This document shows, in pieces, positions 32,690-40,629 of a DNA stretch of 64,000 bases. Below the pieces are notes generated by a model, which was not told the origin of the DNA, did no database searches, and saw only the letters and a program-made list of their open reading frames with translations. Origin of the DNA: CAZKCI01 sp964584165 (GTDB taxonomy: Bacteria > Auribacterota > Erginobacteria > Erginobacterales > CAZKCI01). The position numbers and the translations under genes were made by a program. Numbering within the stretch: position 1 is the first letter of the stretch; each line of letters begins with the position of its first letter. Location of the stretch: positions 1-64,000 of the forward strand of contig CAZOYW010000013.1 in NCBI GenBank assembly GCA_964584165.1. The letters are read 5' to 3'.

Positions 32690-33478
32690 ATGGACCCTCT
32701 CCTCGAGATCGTCGGACTAAAGAAGAGCTTCGGCGGCTTATCCGCGGTCGGCGGCGTCTCCTTCGCGCTCGCCCCCGGCCGGATCAAGTCGGTGATCGGG
32801 CCCAACGGAGCGGGCAAGACCACGCTCTTCAACCTCCTCTCCGGCGTCTTCCCGCCCGATCGGGGCCGGATCGTCTTCGGAGGGAAAGAGATCACGGGGC
32901 TCCCTCCCCACGCCATCGCCCGGCTGGGGATGTCCCGCACCTTCCAGATCACCCAGGTCTTCAAGGAGATGACCGTGGCCGAGAACGTGATGACCGGAGG
33001 CCACCGCCTCGGCCGGACCGGCTTCCTCTCCGCCGCCTTCCGCCTCCCCGGGGTGCGGCGGGAGGAGGCGGAGTCGGCGGAGCGCGCGCTCGGCCTCCTG
33101 AAGGAGGTCGGACTCGAGGGCAAGGCCGGCTCTCCGGGTGGCTCGCTCCCGCTCGGCCAGCAGCGGCTCCTGGAGATCGCCCGGGCGCTGGCCTCCTCGC
33201 CCCGCCTCCTTCTCCTCGACGAGCCGGGGTCCGGGCTTTCCCGCCGGGAGCGGCAGGAGCTGGTCCGCCTGATCTACCGGATCCGCGACTCCGGCGTCAC
33301 CGTCCTTTTGGTCGAGCACGACATGAACCTGGTCATGGACATCTCCGACGAGGTGGCGGTCCTCGACTACGGGCGGAAGATCGCCGAGGGGCCGCCCCGC
33401 CAGGTCCGGAACGATCCCGCCGTGATCGCCGCCTACCTGGGCGAGGAGGCGGCGGAGGAGGCGTCATGCTCCGGGTAA
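32690..33478 (+). CDS. livG: Branched-chain amino-acid-type ABC transporter ATPase LivG
   Basis: A 262-residue ATPase. Walker A GPNGAGKTT near residue 39, the LivG-type segment FQITQVFKEMTVAENVMTG, signature SLPLGQQRLLEIARAL, Walker B LLLLDEPGSGLSRRE, and switch VLLVEHDMNLVMDISD. The signature reads GGSLPLGQQRL, a variant of LSYGQQRR. The C-terminus has the LivG tail PRQVRNDPAVIAAYLGEE. Its last 13 bp overlap livF. Confidence 0.94.
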   Translation: MDPLLEIVGLKKSFGGLSAVGGVSFALAPGRIKSVIGPNGAGKTTLFNLLSGVFPPDRGRIVFGGKEITGLPPHAIARLGMSRTFQITQVFKEMTVAENVMTGGHRLGRTGFLSAAFRLPGVRREEAESAERALGLLKEVGLEGKAGSPGGSLPLGQQRLLEIARALASSPRLLLLDEPGSGLSRRERQELVRLIYRIRDSGVTVLLVEHDMNLVMDISDEVAVLDYGRKIAEGPPRQVRNDPAVIAAYLGEEAAEEASCSG

Positions 33479-34200
33479 GAAACCTCTCCGCCTGGTACGG
33501 CCAGGCCCTGGCCCTGAAGGGGGTGACGCTCCACGTCAACCCCGGCGAGATCGTGGCCCTGATCGGGGGGAACGGGGCGGGGAAGTCCACCCTCCTCGCC
33601 TCGGTGGCCGGCGCCCATCCCTCCCGGTCCGGGGAGATCCTCTTCGAGGGGCGGGCGATCGCGGCCCTCCCGGCGGAGGCGGTGGTGGCCCGCGGCCTCT
33701 CGCTCGTCCCGGAGGGGCGGCAGATCTTCGCCCCCCTCTCCGTCCTCGACAACCTTCTCCTGGGGGGCTTCCTCCGCTACCGCGGGCGGGGGCGGAGGGC
33801 TTTCCCGAACGACCTGAAGCGGATCTGGGAGGTCTTCCCGGTCCTCGAGGAGAGGCGGCACCAGCTCGCCGGGACCCTCTCCGGGGGCGAACAGCAGATG
33901 CTCTCGATCGGCCGGGCCCTGATGGCCCGGCCCCGCCTCCTCCTCCTCGACGAGCCCTCGCTCGGGCTGGCCCCGCGCAAGGTGGCGGAGATCTTCCGGG
34001 TCATCGCCGGCCTGGCCGGGAAGGGGACCACCATCCTCCTGGTCGAGCAGAACGCCCGGGCCGCTTTCGCCATCGCCTCCCGGGCCTACCTGATCGAGAC
34101 CGGGCGGATCGTGATGGAGGGGGCGATCCCGGATTTCACCGGCAACCCCGAGGTGCAGCGGTCGTACCTGGGGAGGGGATACAAGGAGATCTGGGAATGA
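33466..34200 (+). CDS. livF: Branched-chain amino-acid-type ABC transporter ATPase LivF
   Basis: A 244-residue ATPase. It has LSAWYGQALALKGVTLHV, Walker A GGNGAGKST, LSLVPEGRQIFAPLSVLDNL (the LivF hallmark GRxIF), signature LSGGEQQMLSIGRAL, Walker B LLLLDEPSLGLAP and ILLVEQN. The start overlaps livG by 13 bp, so translation is coupled. It completes the LivHMGF machine. The TGA stop abuts a long CTCAAAT word array. Confidence 0.95.
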   Translation: MLRVRNLSAWYGQALALKGVTLHVNPGEIVALIGGNGAGKSTLLASVAGAHPSRSGEILFEGRAIAALPAEAVVARGLSLVPEGRQIFAPLSVLDNLLLGGFLRYRGRGRRAFPNDLKRIWEVFPVLEERRHQLAGTLSGGEQQMLSIGRALMARPRLLLLDEPSLGLAPRKVAEIFRVIAGLAGKGTTILLVEQNARAAFAIASRAYLIETGRIVMEGAIPDFTGNPEVQRSYLGRGYKEIWE

Positions 34201-34385
34201 TCCCAGATCTCCCATCTCAGATCTCAAATCTCAAATCTCAAATTTCAAATCTGATCTCAGATCTCAGATCTCAAATCTCAAATTTCAAATCTGATCTCAG
34301 ATCTCAGATCTCAAATTTCAAATCTGATCTCTGATCTCAGATCTCAAATCTCAAATCTCGAATTTCAAATCTCAAGGTGAGTCGG
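34201..34385. repeat. CTCAGATCTCAAATTTCAAAT word array
   Basis: About 180 bp of TCTCAGA, TCTCAAA and TTTCAAA words with a higher-order repeat of about 45 bp (ATCTGATCTCAGATCTCAG). It is the same family as 6504-6725 and 54931-54955. It lies between livF and paralogue 2. Confidence 0.92.
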
Positions 34386-34426
34386 CGCTTGAGCCGATTC
34401 GCCACCTTCAGGCCCAGGGACGCGAT

Positions 34427-35746
34427 ATGACGATCTGGAATCCTCGTTTCGAGAAGCTCGCCCGGGAGGAGCTGGAGCAGCTCCAGTTGGAGCGCCTCCA
34501 GTCCACCCTGAACCGGGCGAACCTTCACGTCGCCTACTACCAGAAGGTCTTCGACCGGGAAGGGATCGTCCCCGAGGCGGTGGCCAACCTCGCCGATCTC
34601 CAGAAGATCCCCTTCACCGACCGCTCCACCCTCCGCGCGGCCTACCCCTACGACATGTTCGCCGTCCCCCTGCGGGACGTGGTCCGGCTCCAGACCTCGG
34701 CCGGGACGACGGGCGAGCCGATCGTGGTCGGCTACACCCGCAACGACATCGCCCACTGGACGGAGCTGACGGCGCGCCTCCTCGCCGCCGCCGGCGTCGG
34801 CGCCGAGGACGTGATCCAGATCGCCTTCGACTACGGCCTCTTCCCGGGCGCGCTCGGGATGCACCACGGGGCGCGGGCGATCGGGGCGGCGGTGATCCCG
34901 GTCTCGGCGATCGGGGTCGAGCAGCAGATCCGCCTCCTCAAGGACTGCCGCTCCACGGTCCTCGTCGCCCCCCCCAGTTACGCCCGCCGGGTGGGCGCGG
35001 CGCTCGCGGAGGCGAAGATCGACCCCGCCGACCTGCGCCTCCGGGTGGGCGTCTTCGGCGCCGAACCCTGGCCGGAAAGCCTCCGGCTCCTCCTGGAGGG
35101 AAGCCTGAACCTCAAGGCCTTCGATTTTTACGGGCTCTCCGAGATCTTCAACCCCGGCGTGGCCGGCGAATGCGAAGCCCGTAACGGCCTGCACATCTTC
35201 GAGGATCACTTCATCCCCGAGGTCATCGATCCCCAGACCGCCCGGCCCCTCCCGCCTGGAGAGGAGGGGGAGCTCGTCCTTACCTCGCTGACCAAGGAGG
35301 CCTTCCCCCTGGTCCGCTACCGGACCGGCGACATCACCTCCCTCCTCGGCGGCCCCTGCCCCTGCGGGCGGACGCTTCTCCGGATGGCCCGGGTGAAGGG
35401 GCGGACGGACGACCTGGTCTCCGTCCAGGGGGTCAGCGTCTTCCCCTCCCAGGTCGAGCAGATCCTGGCCCGGATCGAGGGGTGCGCTCCCCACTTCCAG
35501 ATCCGGGTCGGGAACGAGGAGGGGAAGGAGGCGGTGGAGCTCCGGGTCGAGATCTCCCCCGCCGTCTTCTTCGACGAGATGCGGCGGCTCCAGGCGCTCC
35601 GGCAGACGATCGCCGGGGAGGTCCTGCGCGAGCTGGGGCTCACGGTCACGGTGAAGCTCGTCGAGCCCCGGTCCCTGCAAGGGGGCGCGGGGAAGTCCCC
35701 GCGCGTGATCGACTCCCGGAAGGGGGGAGGGGACGGTTTTGGTTAG
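34427..35746 (+). CDS. Phenylacetate-CoA ligase-like enzyme, paralogue 2 (divergent hinge)
   Basis: A 439-residue PaaK-family AMP-forming ligase. It keeps TSAGTTGEPIVVGYT, FYGLSEIFNPGVAGEC and a C-terminal GKSPRVIDSRK lysine. The hinge motif reads GRTDDLVSVQGVSVFPSQVE instead of the usual GRTDDMLIIRG, and the substrate region differs from the other two copies (FDYGLFPGALGMHHGARAIG). It probably acts on a different acid. The last residues (GGGDGFG) run up to a truncated mobile element at 35747. SD: GGGACG before ATG 34427. Confidence 0.85.
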   Translation: MTIWNPRFEKLAREELEQLQLERLQSTLNRANLHVAYYQKVFDREGIVPEAVANLADLQKIPFTDRSTLRAAYPYDMFAVPLRDVVRLQTSAGTTGEPIVVGYTRNDIAHWTELTARLLAAAGVGAEDVIQIAFDYGLFPGALGMHHGARAIGAAVIPVSAIGVEQQIRLLKDCRSTVLVAPPSYARRVGAALAEAKIDPADLRLRVGVFGAEPWPESLRLLLEGSLNLKAFDFYGLSEIFNPGVAGECEARNGLHIFEDHFIPEVIDPQTARPLPPGEEGELVLTSLTKEAFPLVRYRTGDITSLLGGPCPCGRTLLRMARVKGRTDDLVSVQGVSVFPSQVEQILARIEGCAPHFQIRVGNEEGKEAVELRVEISPAVFFDEMRRLQALRQTIAGEVLRELGLTVTVKLVEPRSLQGGAGKSPRVIDSRKGGGDGFG

Positions 35747-35813
35747 GATTGCTTCGCCCCCTTCGCTCCGCTTCGGGTCCTCGCGATGGCATGCCCAAAT
35801 TATTCTGGACTGA
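35747..35813. mobile_element. Right half of the 150-bp inverted-repeat element
   Basis: TTCGCTCCGCTTCGGGTCCTCG, ATGGCATGCCCAA and TTATTCTGGACTGA match the right half of the element at 61279-61428 (quoted in pieces). The left half is missing, so it is a truncated copy. It directly precedes paralogue 3. Confidence 0.75.
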
Positions 35814-35842
35814 ATTGCCCAACCGTACCCTATACTCAGGCG

Positions 35843-37159
35843 ATGCCAAGAAACCCCGTTAGATACTGGGACGAGGAGATCGAGACGCTGGACCGCCGGT
35901 CCCTGGAGCGGCTCCAGACCGAGCGGATTCAAGCCACGCTGCAGCGGGCCTCCCGCTCCGATCTCTACCGGGGGCTCTTCGCCGGGCGGAGGATCCGCCC
36001 GGACCGGATCCGCTCCCCGGCCGATCTCCGCTCGCTCCCCTTCACCACCAAGGACGACCTCCGCCGGGCCTATCCCCGGGGAATGCTGGCGGTCGACCAG
36101 CGCCGGGTGGTCCGGATGCACGCCTCCTCGGGGACCACCGGGCAGTCCACCGTCATCTATCACACCGCCCGGGACATCCGGCACTGGACGGAGCTGGTCG
36201 CCCGGTCCCTCGTCATGTCCGGAGCGACGGCGGCCGATATCTTCCAGAACATGATGAGCTACGGCCTCTTCACGGGGGGGCTCGGGCTCCACTACGGGGC
36301 CGAGCGGATGGGGATGATGGTCATCCCGGCCGGGGGCGGCAATACCTCCCGCCAGATCCAGCTGATGCGCGATTTCGCGACCACGATCATCCACATCACG
36401 CCGAGCTACGCCCTCCACGTCGCCGATGTGATCGCCGACCAGGGGCTCACCCCGGACGACTTCAAGCTCCGCCGGCTCGTCTTCGGCGCCGAGCCCTACT
36501 CGGAGGCGACCCGCTCCAAGCTGGAAAGGTGCTTCCGGGTGACCGCCTACAACTGCTACGGACTTTCCGAGATGAACGGACCGGGGGTGGCCTTCGAGTG
36601 CCGCCAGAGCGAGGGGATGCATGTCTGGGAGGACAACTTCGTGGTGGAGATCATCGATCCCGCGACCGGCGAGCCCCTCCCGCCAGGGAGGAAGGGCGAG
36701 GTGGTCTTCACCACGCTCAACCGGGAGGCGACGCCGCTCATCCGCTACCGGACCCGCGACCTGGCCCAGATCATCGAGGAGCCCGACTGCCCCTGCGGGC
36801 GGCGGATGCGCCGCCTCTCCCGGATCCTGGGGCGGACCGACGACATGCTGATCATCCGGGGGGTGAACGTTTTCCCCAGCCAGATCGAGCACGTCCTGAT
36901 GAAGATCCCGGAGGTGGGCTCCAACTTCCAGATCCTGCTCGATCGGGTGGAGAGCCTCGACCGGATGACCGTCCGGGTGGAGATCTGCGGAAAAATGTTC
37001 CGGGGCGGCGTCTCCGAGCTCCGGGCCCTCAAGGGCGCGATCCAGCATTCCCTCCGGGAGGAGATCCTGGTCTCGTCCGACGTGGAGCTCCTGGAGCCGG
37101 GGACTCTTCCGCCCAGCACCGGGAAGGCGAAAAGGGTAATCGACAATCGCGCGATCTGA
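35843..37159 (+). CDS. Phenylacetate-CoA ligase-like enzyme, paralogue 3
   Basis: A 438-residue PaaK-family ligase with ASSGTTGQSTVIYHT, CYGLSEMNGPGVAFEC, GRTDDMLIIRGVNVFPSQIE and the C-terminal GKAKRVIDNRAI. It is closer to paralogue 1 in its hinge than to paralogue 2. ATG 35843 (PRNPVRYWDEEIETL) is the family start; an in-frame ATG at 35786 would translate the element remnant before it. No SD is obvious. It follows paralogue 2 by 96 bp. Confidence 0.88.
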   Translation: MPRNPVRYWDEEIETLDRRSLERLQTERIQATLQRASRSDLYRGLFAGRRIRPDRIRSPADLRSLPFTTKDDLRRAYPRGMLAVDQRRVVRMHASSGTTGQSTVIYHTARDIRHWTELVARSLVMSGATAADIFQNMMSYGLFTGGLGLHYGAERMGMMVIPAGGGNTSRQIQLMRDFATTIIHITPSYALHVADVIADQGLTPDDFKLRRLVFGAEPYSEATRSKLERCFRVTAYNCYGLSEMNGPGVAFECRQSEGMHVWEDNFVVEIIDPATGEPLPPGRKGEVVFTTLNREATPLIRYRTRDLAQIIEEPDCPCGRRMRRLSRILGRTDDMLIIRGVNVFPSQIEHVLMKIPEVGSNFQILLDRVESLDRMTVRVEICGKMFRGGVSELRALKGAIQHSLREEILVSSDVELLEPGTLPPSTGKAKRVIDNRAI

Positions 37160-37203
37160 GCCTTTCCCCCGCCTGGGCAATGGCTCGGATTTCGCGAAAG
37201 ATA

Positions 37204-37231
37204 TTGACGCGCAAGGGGTTTTATCTATAAT
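37204..37231 (+). promoter_or_regulatory. Strong candidate promoter for the second ACT gene
   Basis: TTGACG (37204-37209), a 16-bp spacer, then the consensus TATAAT (37226-37231). Transcription would begin near 37238, 25 bp before the GTG start. It is the best sigma70-type promoter match in the window. Confidence 0.75.
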
Positions 37232-37262
37232 GGCCGACGGATAGACGAGGAGGGAGAGTCCG

Positions 37263-37691
37263 GTGCCTCACCAAGTCGCGGTCTTTGTCGAGAACAAGCC
37301 GGGGAAGCTGGAAAAGATCACCGGAGTTCTCTCCGCCCGCCGGATCAACCTCCGCGCCATCACTATCGCCGACAACGGCGGCTTCGGGGTGGTGAAACTC
37401 CTGGCCGACGACCCCGAGGGGGCCCGGGCCGCCCTGACCGCGGCCGGCCTGGCTGCGGCCCTCAAGGAAGTGGTCGCGATCGTCGTTCCCGACCGCCCGG
37501 GCGCCCTGCACGCGCTCTCCTCCATGCTCAACCGCCACCGGATCAACGTCGAGGACGCCTACGGCTTCGTCCTGGCCAGCGGGAAGAAGGCGGTCTTCGT
37601 CATCGAGGTGAAGGATCCGGGGAAGGCGGCAGCCCTGCTGAAACGGGAAGGCTTGTCCCTGCTCGCCGACAAGGATTTGTATGCCCTTTAA
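37263..37691 (+). CDS. Tandem ACT-domain protein, second copy
   Basis: A 142-residue protein with two ACT domains: VFVENKPGKLEKITGVLSARRINLRA (key part ENKPGKLEK) and VPDRPGALHALSSMLNRHRINVEDAYGF (key part PDRPGALHA). It is similar in layout and ending (LADKDLYAL) to the ACT protein at 28369. It starts at GTG 37263, preceded by GGAGGGAGAG. It has its own strong promoter, so it can be made apart from the ligases. Likely a sensor of an aromatic or branched amino acid for this locus (inference). Confidence 0.88.
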   Translation: MPHQVAVFVENKPGKLEKITGVLSARRINLRAITIADNGGFGVVKLLADDPEGARAALTAAGLAAALKEVVAIVVPDRPGALHALSSMLNRHRINVEDAYGFVLASGKKAVFVIEVKDPGKAAALLKREGLSLLADKDLYAL

Positions 37692-37715
37692 ATTCCGCCG
37701 CGCGGCGGAATTTAA
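37688..37715. other. Perfect 28-bp palindrome over the ACT stop codon
   Basis: TTAAATTCCGCCGC and GCGGCGGAATTTAA are exact complements with no loop. The stop codon TAA (37689-37691) is inside the left arm. It may act as a terminator, but no T run follows. Confidence 0.7.
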
Positions 37716-37763
37716 GTTCAGATAGATGATCAACGAATGGTCGCAAGACCAAGGAGGAGCGTG

Positions 37764-39086
37764 ATGAAGAAAGCGTCGCTGGTGATCGCCGCGGCCCTGC
37801 TCGCCCTGCCGCTCACGGCCCGGGCGGGAGTTCTTGAGGACGCGGTCGGCGGCCCGGAGTGGCTGAAGTATGGTTTCGACGAGCGGTTGCGCCAGGAGGA
37901 TGTCTTCTACTCCCCCCGGGGCGCGGTCACGAACACCGACTTCGTCTACAACCGCATGCGCACCCGCCTCTTCGCCGGCCTGACCCCGGTCAAGGAGGTC
38001 GAGGCCTACCTGCGCTTCACCAACGAATACCGCTACTATTGGGAACCGCGGCACAACGTCCACGTCCTGCGCGACGAGGTCATCCTCGACAACGGCTATC
38101 TCGCGATCGTTAAGCCCGCCGACCTTCCCGTCTCGGCCAAGCTCGGCCGCCAGGACCTGGCGTACGGCGAGGGCTTCCTCATCCTCGACGGCGGCCCCAA
38201 CGACGGATCCCGGACCTCCTACAGCGACGGGGGCAAGTTCACCCTGGAGGCGGCGGACAGCATCTTCGACGCGCTCATCTTCTACAACAAGGGGACCCAG
38301 CCCTTCGCCATCGACGAGGCCAAGGATTTCCGGATGGACGACCAGGAGGTCGGCCTCTACGGCCTCTACGCCACCAACGCCACCCTCCTCGAGAAGCAGA
38401 AGATCGAGGCCTACTACCTCTACAAGAACGGGAAGAAGAGCGTGCTCACCGCCGCCGGGACGCCCAAGTTCCCGGATAACGAGATCCACATCCTGGGCGC
38501 CCGCCTCTCCGGCGACCTCACCGACGAGCTCAACTACGCGGGCGAGGCGGCGGTCCAGCTCGGCGAGTGGGGCGAAGAGGACCAGCGGGCCTTCGGCGGC
38601 TACCTCTGGGGAACCTACAAGGTCCCGGGTTGCCCCCTGAAGAGCGCCCTCACCTTAGGCTACACCTACCTCTCGGGCGACGACCCCGACACCGACCGCC
38701 ACGAGGGCTGGGACCCGATCCTCTCCCGCTGGCCGAAGTGGAGCGAGCTCGTCCTCTACACCCTCATCCCGGAGGACGGGGTGGGCTACTGGACGAACCT
38801 CCAGATCCTGAAGCTGGGCTACGGGATGCAGCCGGTCGAGAAGCTCGCCATCAACTTCAACCTCCAGTGGTGGTTCGCCGAGGAGAACCCCTTCCTGGCC
38901 GCCAACCCGGACTTCTTCTCGGACGGGAAGACCCGCGGCCTCAACCCGCAGGCCAACATCAAGTACAAGTTCACCGACTGGCTCGCCAGCGCGGTGATCT
39001 TCGAGGCCTTCCAGCCGGGGTCCTACTACGAGGACGAGGTGGCCACCCAGTTCTTCTCGCGCTGGGAGTTCATGGTCACTTTCTGA
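37764..39086 (+). CDS. Outer-membrane beta-barrel, alginate-export/porin-like
   Basis: A 440-residue exported protein with signal peptide KKASLVIAAALLALPLTARA. The mature chain alternates aromatic-rich beta-strands: FDERLRQEDVFY, MRTRLFAGLTPVKEVEAYLRFTNEYRYYWE (quoted for RTRLFAGL), LGRQDLAYGEGFLILDGG. It ends in phenylalanine (WEFMVTF), the usual outer-membrane barrel signal. The N-terminal strands and the GRQDL..GEGF turn resemble the alginate-export porin family. The substrate is unknown; the neighbours suggest organic acids. AAGGAGGA supports ATG 37764. It has its own terminator. Confidence 0.75.
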   Translation: MKKASLVIAAALLALPLTARAGVLEDAVGGPEWLKYGFDERLRQEDVFYSPRGAVTNTDFVYNRMRTRLFAGLTPVKEVEAYLRFTNEYRYYWEPRHNVHVLRDEVILDNGYLAIVKPADLPVSAKLGRQDLAYGEGFLILDGGPNDGSRTSYSDGGKFTLEAADSIFDALIFYNKGTQPFAIDEAKDFRMDDQEVGLYGLYATNATLLEKQKIEAYYLYKNGKKSVLTAAGTPKFPDNEIHILGARLSGDLTDELNYAGEAAVQLGEWGEEDQRAFGGYLWGTYKVPGCPLKSALTLGYTYLSGDDPDTDRHEGWDPILSRWPKWSELVLYTLIPEDGVGYWTNLQILKLGYGMQPVEKLAINFNLQWWFAEENPFLAANPDFFSDGKTRGLNPQANIKYKFTDWLASAVIFEAFQPGSYYEDEVATQFFSRWEFMVTF

Positions 39087-39110
39087 TTCCGGAACTGGAA
39101 TCAGAAAGTG
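39077..39110 (+). other. 14-bp perfect hairpin over the porin stop codon
   Basis: CACTTTCTGATTCC and GGAATCAGAAAGTG pair exactly around GGAACT. The left arm encodes the last residues and the TGA stop. Confidence 0.75.
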
Positions 39111-39120
39111 AGGGAAAAAG

Positions 39121-39155
39121 CCGGGCGGGCCCCTTCAGGGCCCGCCCGGTTTTTT
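39121..39155 (+). terminator. Rho-independent terminator of the porin gene
   Basis: The perfect 12-bp stem CCGGGCGGGCCC / GGGCCCGCCCGG with loop CTTCA is followed by six T residues. Confidence 0.92.
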
Positions 39156-39156
39156 G

Positions 39157-39290
39157 CTGCCCGGCCTGTAGGCCGGTTCTATGAACCGGCGGCCGGGCCC
39201 GTCGCGCCCGATCATAGATCGGGCCTACAGAAGCGGCCGGGCCTGTCGCGCCCGATCATACCTGCCCCGACAGCCGCTTTCCCTTTTTAA
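39157..39290. repeat. Cluster of short palindromes (REP-like)
   Basis: CCGGCCTGTAGGCCGG, GGTTCTATGAACC and GCCCGATCATAGATCGGGC follow each other, with two copies of GTCGCGCCCGATCATA. It fills the first part of the 351-bp spacer between the two barrel genes. No gene is seen there. Confidence 0.65.
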
Positions 39291-39362
39291 ACATTTTGTC
39301 GGGGGATCGGGCCAACCGCGGCGTCCCGGCGGATTTGGCTGTTATTTCTGCCCCGCGGGAAA

Positions 39363-39368
39363 TATAAT
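39363..39368 (+). promoter_or_regulatory. Consensus -10 box before the second barrel gene
   Basis: An exact TATAAT lies 70 bp before ATG 39438 in an A+T-rich pocket. I see no good -35 at normal spacing, so this is a partial promoter call. Confidence 0.4.
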
Positions 39369-39437
39369 TTCCAACATAGGAAAATAAACTCTTCCCGCCG
39401 GCGTCGGCGGGCGGGGTGAAAAAAGAAGGAGGCAAGG

Positions 39438-40340
39438 ATGAAACAGATGACTGCGGCACTGGTCGCGGCGGCGCTCTTGGCGCCGCTACCCCTCTTCGCC
39501 CAGTCCTCCGCGATCCTGGGAACGGAGGACTACTTCGCCGGGGCGCTCCCCCCTCCGGGCTTCCACTTCATCGACTACCTCGCCTACTACACCGCCGACG
39601 AGCTCAAGGACTACGACGGGAAGAAGGTCCCCCTCGACTTCGAGCTCGACGTGCTGGCCGACGTCTTGAGGCCGATCTTCGTCTCCGACATCGAGGTCCT
39701 CGGGGCTTCCCTGGCCTGGCACGCGGTGATCCCGGTCGTCTACCAAGCGACGAAGGTGAAGGATTTCGGGGCGAGCGACTACCAGTTCGGTCTGGGAGAC
39801 ATGTACTTCTCCCCCTTCCTCCTCGGCTGGCACTCCGAGCTTTTCCACTGCGTGGCCGGTCTCGACATCATCGCCCCCACCGGCCAGTACGACCGGGAGG
39901 ACTTCGCCTCCATCGGGAACAACCACTGGACCTTCGAGCCGGCGGTCGCGGTCTCCCTGATCCATCCCGACGGGTTCGACGTCGACCTGAAGCTGATGTA
40001 CGACATCCACACCAAGAACACGGACGACGACGACGGCTCCGGGGGGAAGCAGGACTACCTGTGCGGTCAGCAGTTCCACCTGGACTACAACGCCGGCTTG
40101 GCCGTTCTCGACCAACTCCGCCTGGGCGTTTGCGGCTACTACCTGATCGGACTTCAGGACGACGAGATCGACGGCGAGAAGGTCGAGGACTCCAAGGAGC
40201 AGGTCTTCGCGGTCGGCCCCTCGGCCCTCCTCGGCCTCTCCCCCGCGTTCAGCCTCACGGCCAAGGCCCAGTTCGAGACCTACGCCGAGAACCGCCCCCT
40301 GGGGGCGATGTACTGGCTGAAGGCGGTTGCTAGTTTCTAA
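39438..40340 (+). CDS. Outer-membrane protein like the phenol-degradation (MetA-pathway) channel family
   Basis: A 300-residue exported protein with signal peptide MTAALVAAALLAPLPLFAQ. The strands include LGTEDYFAGALPPPGFHFIDYLAYY (quoted for its GALPPPGFHF element), ADVLRPIFVSDIEVLGASLAWHAVIP (key part FVSDIEVLG), FGLGDMYFSPFLLGWH, VAGLDIIAPTGQYDRED and a final VASF. This layout is that of the putative outer-membrane channels near aromatic-degradation genes. The aromatic-acid locus upstream fits that. GAAGGAGG precedes ATG 39438. Confidence 0.72.
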   Translation: MKQMTAALVAAALLAPLPLFAQSSAILGTEDYFAGALPPPGFHFIDYLAYYTADELKDYDGKKVPLDFELDVLADVLRPIFVSDIEVLGASLAWHAVIPVVYQATKVKDFGASDYQFGLGDMYFSPFLLGWHSELFHCVAGLDIIAPTGQYDREDFASIGNNHWTFEPAVAVSLIHPDGFDVDLKLMYDIHTKNTDDDDGSGGKQDYLCGQQFHLDYNAGLAVLDQLRLGVCGYYLIGLQDDEIDGEKVEDSKEQVFAVGPSALLGLSPAFSLTAKAQFETYAENRPLGAMYWLKAVASF

Positions 40341-40365
40341 GGACAAGGAATTCGGCAAAAGAGCA

Positions 40366-40494
40366 AAAGGTTACGTAAGGTTGCGTCAGGTTACGCAGGG
40401 TTACGTAGGGTTACCCGAGACAAAGCAAAGTTGCGGGAGGTTCCGTAACCTCGCGTAACTTAGGTAACCTTGCGTAACCTTACGTAACTTATTG
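40366..40494. repeat. Inverted GGTTACGTAAGG word array
   Basis: The left words GGTTACGTA, GGTTGCGTC and GGGTTACC (40369-40410) are mirrored by CGTAACC/CGTAACTT words (40443-40493). The spacer carries CGAGACAAAGC. Confidence 0.88.
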
Positions 40495-40507
40495 CCGAAC
40501 AGGGATG

Positions 40508-40557
40508 GCTTATCCCGCGCGCTTCCCGGACGGGAAGTGCGCGGGATAAGCTTTTAT
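40508..40557 (+). terminator. Terminator after the second barrel gene
   Basis: 21-bp arms (GCTTATCCCGCGCGCTTCC and on, 40508-40528; complement 40531-40551, with one G-T wobble) are followed by TTTTATT. Confidence 0.88.
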
Positions 40558-40629
40558 TGCCTCCGAAGGAGGCTTCGGGATAGAATGCCCTCCCTTCATC
40601 CCGGAGCATCCAAGGAAAGGACGACTCTC

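Noticed and set aside
34337..37180. A 947-codon open frame on the minus strand opposite two PaaK genes
   Set aside because: It is a mirror of G+C-rich codons on the plus strand. The plus frames have full motifs, and the minus product is a low-complexity run of Gly, Arg, Asp and Pro without any family.
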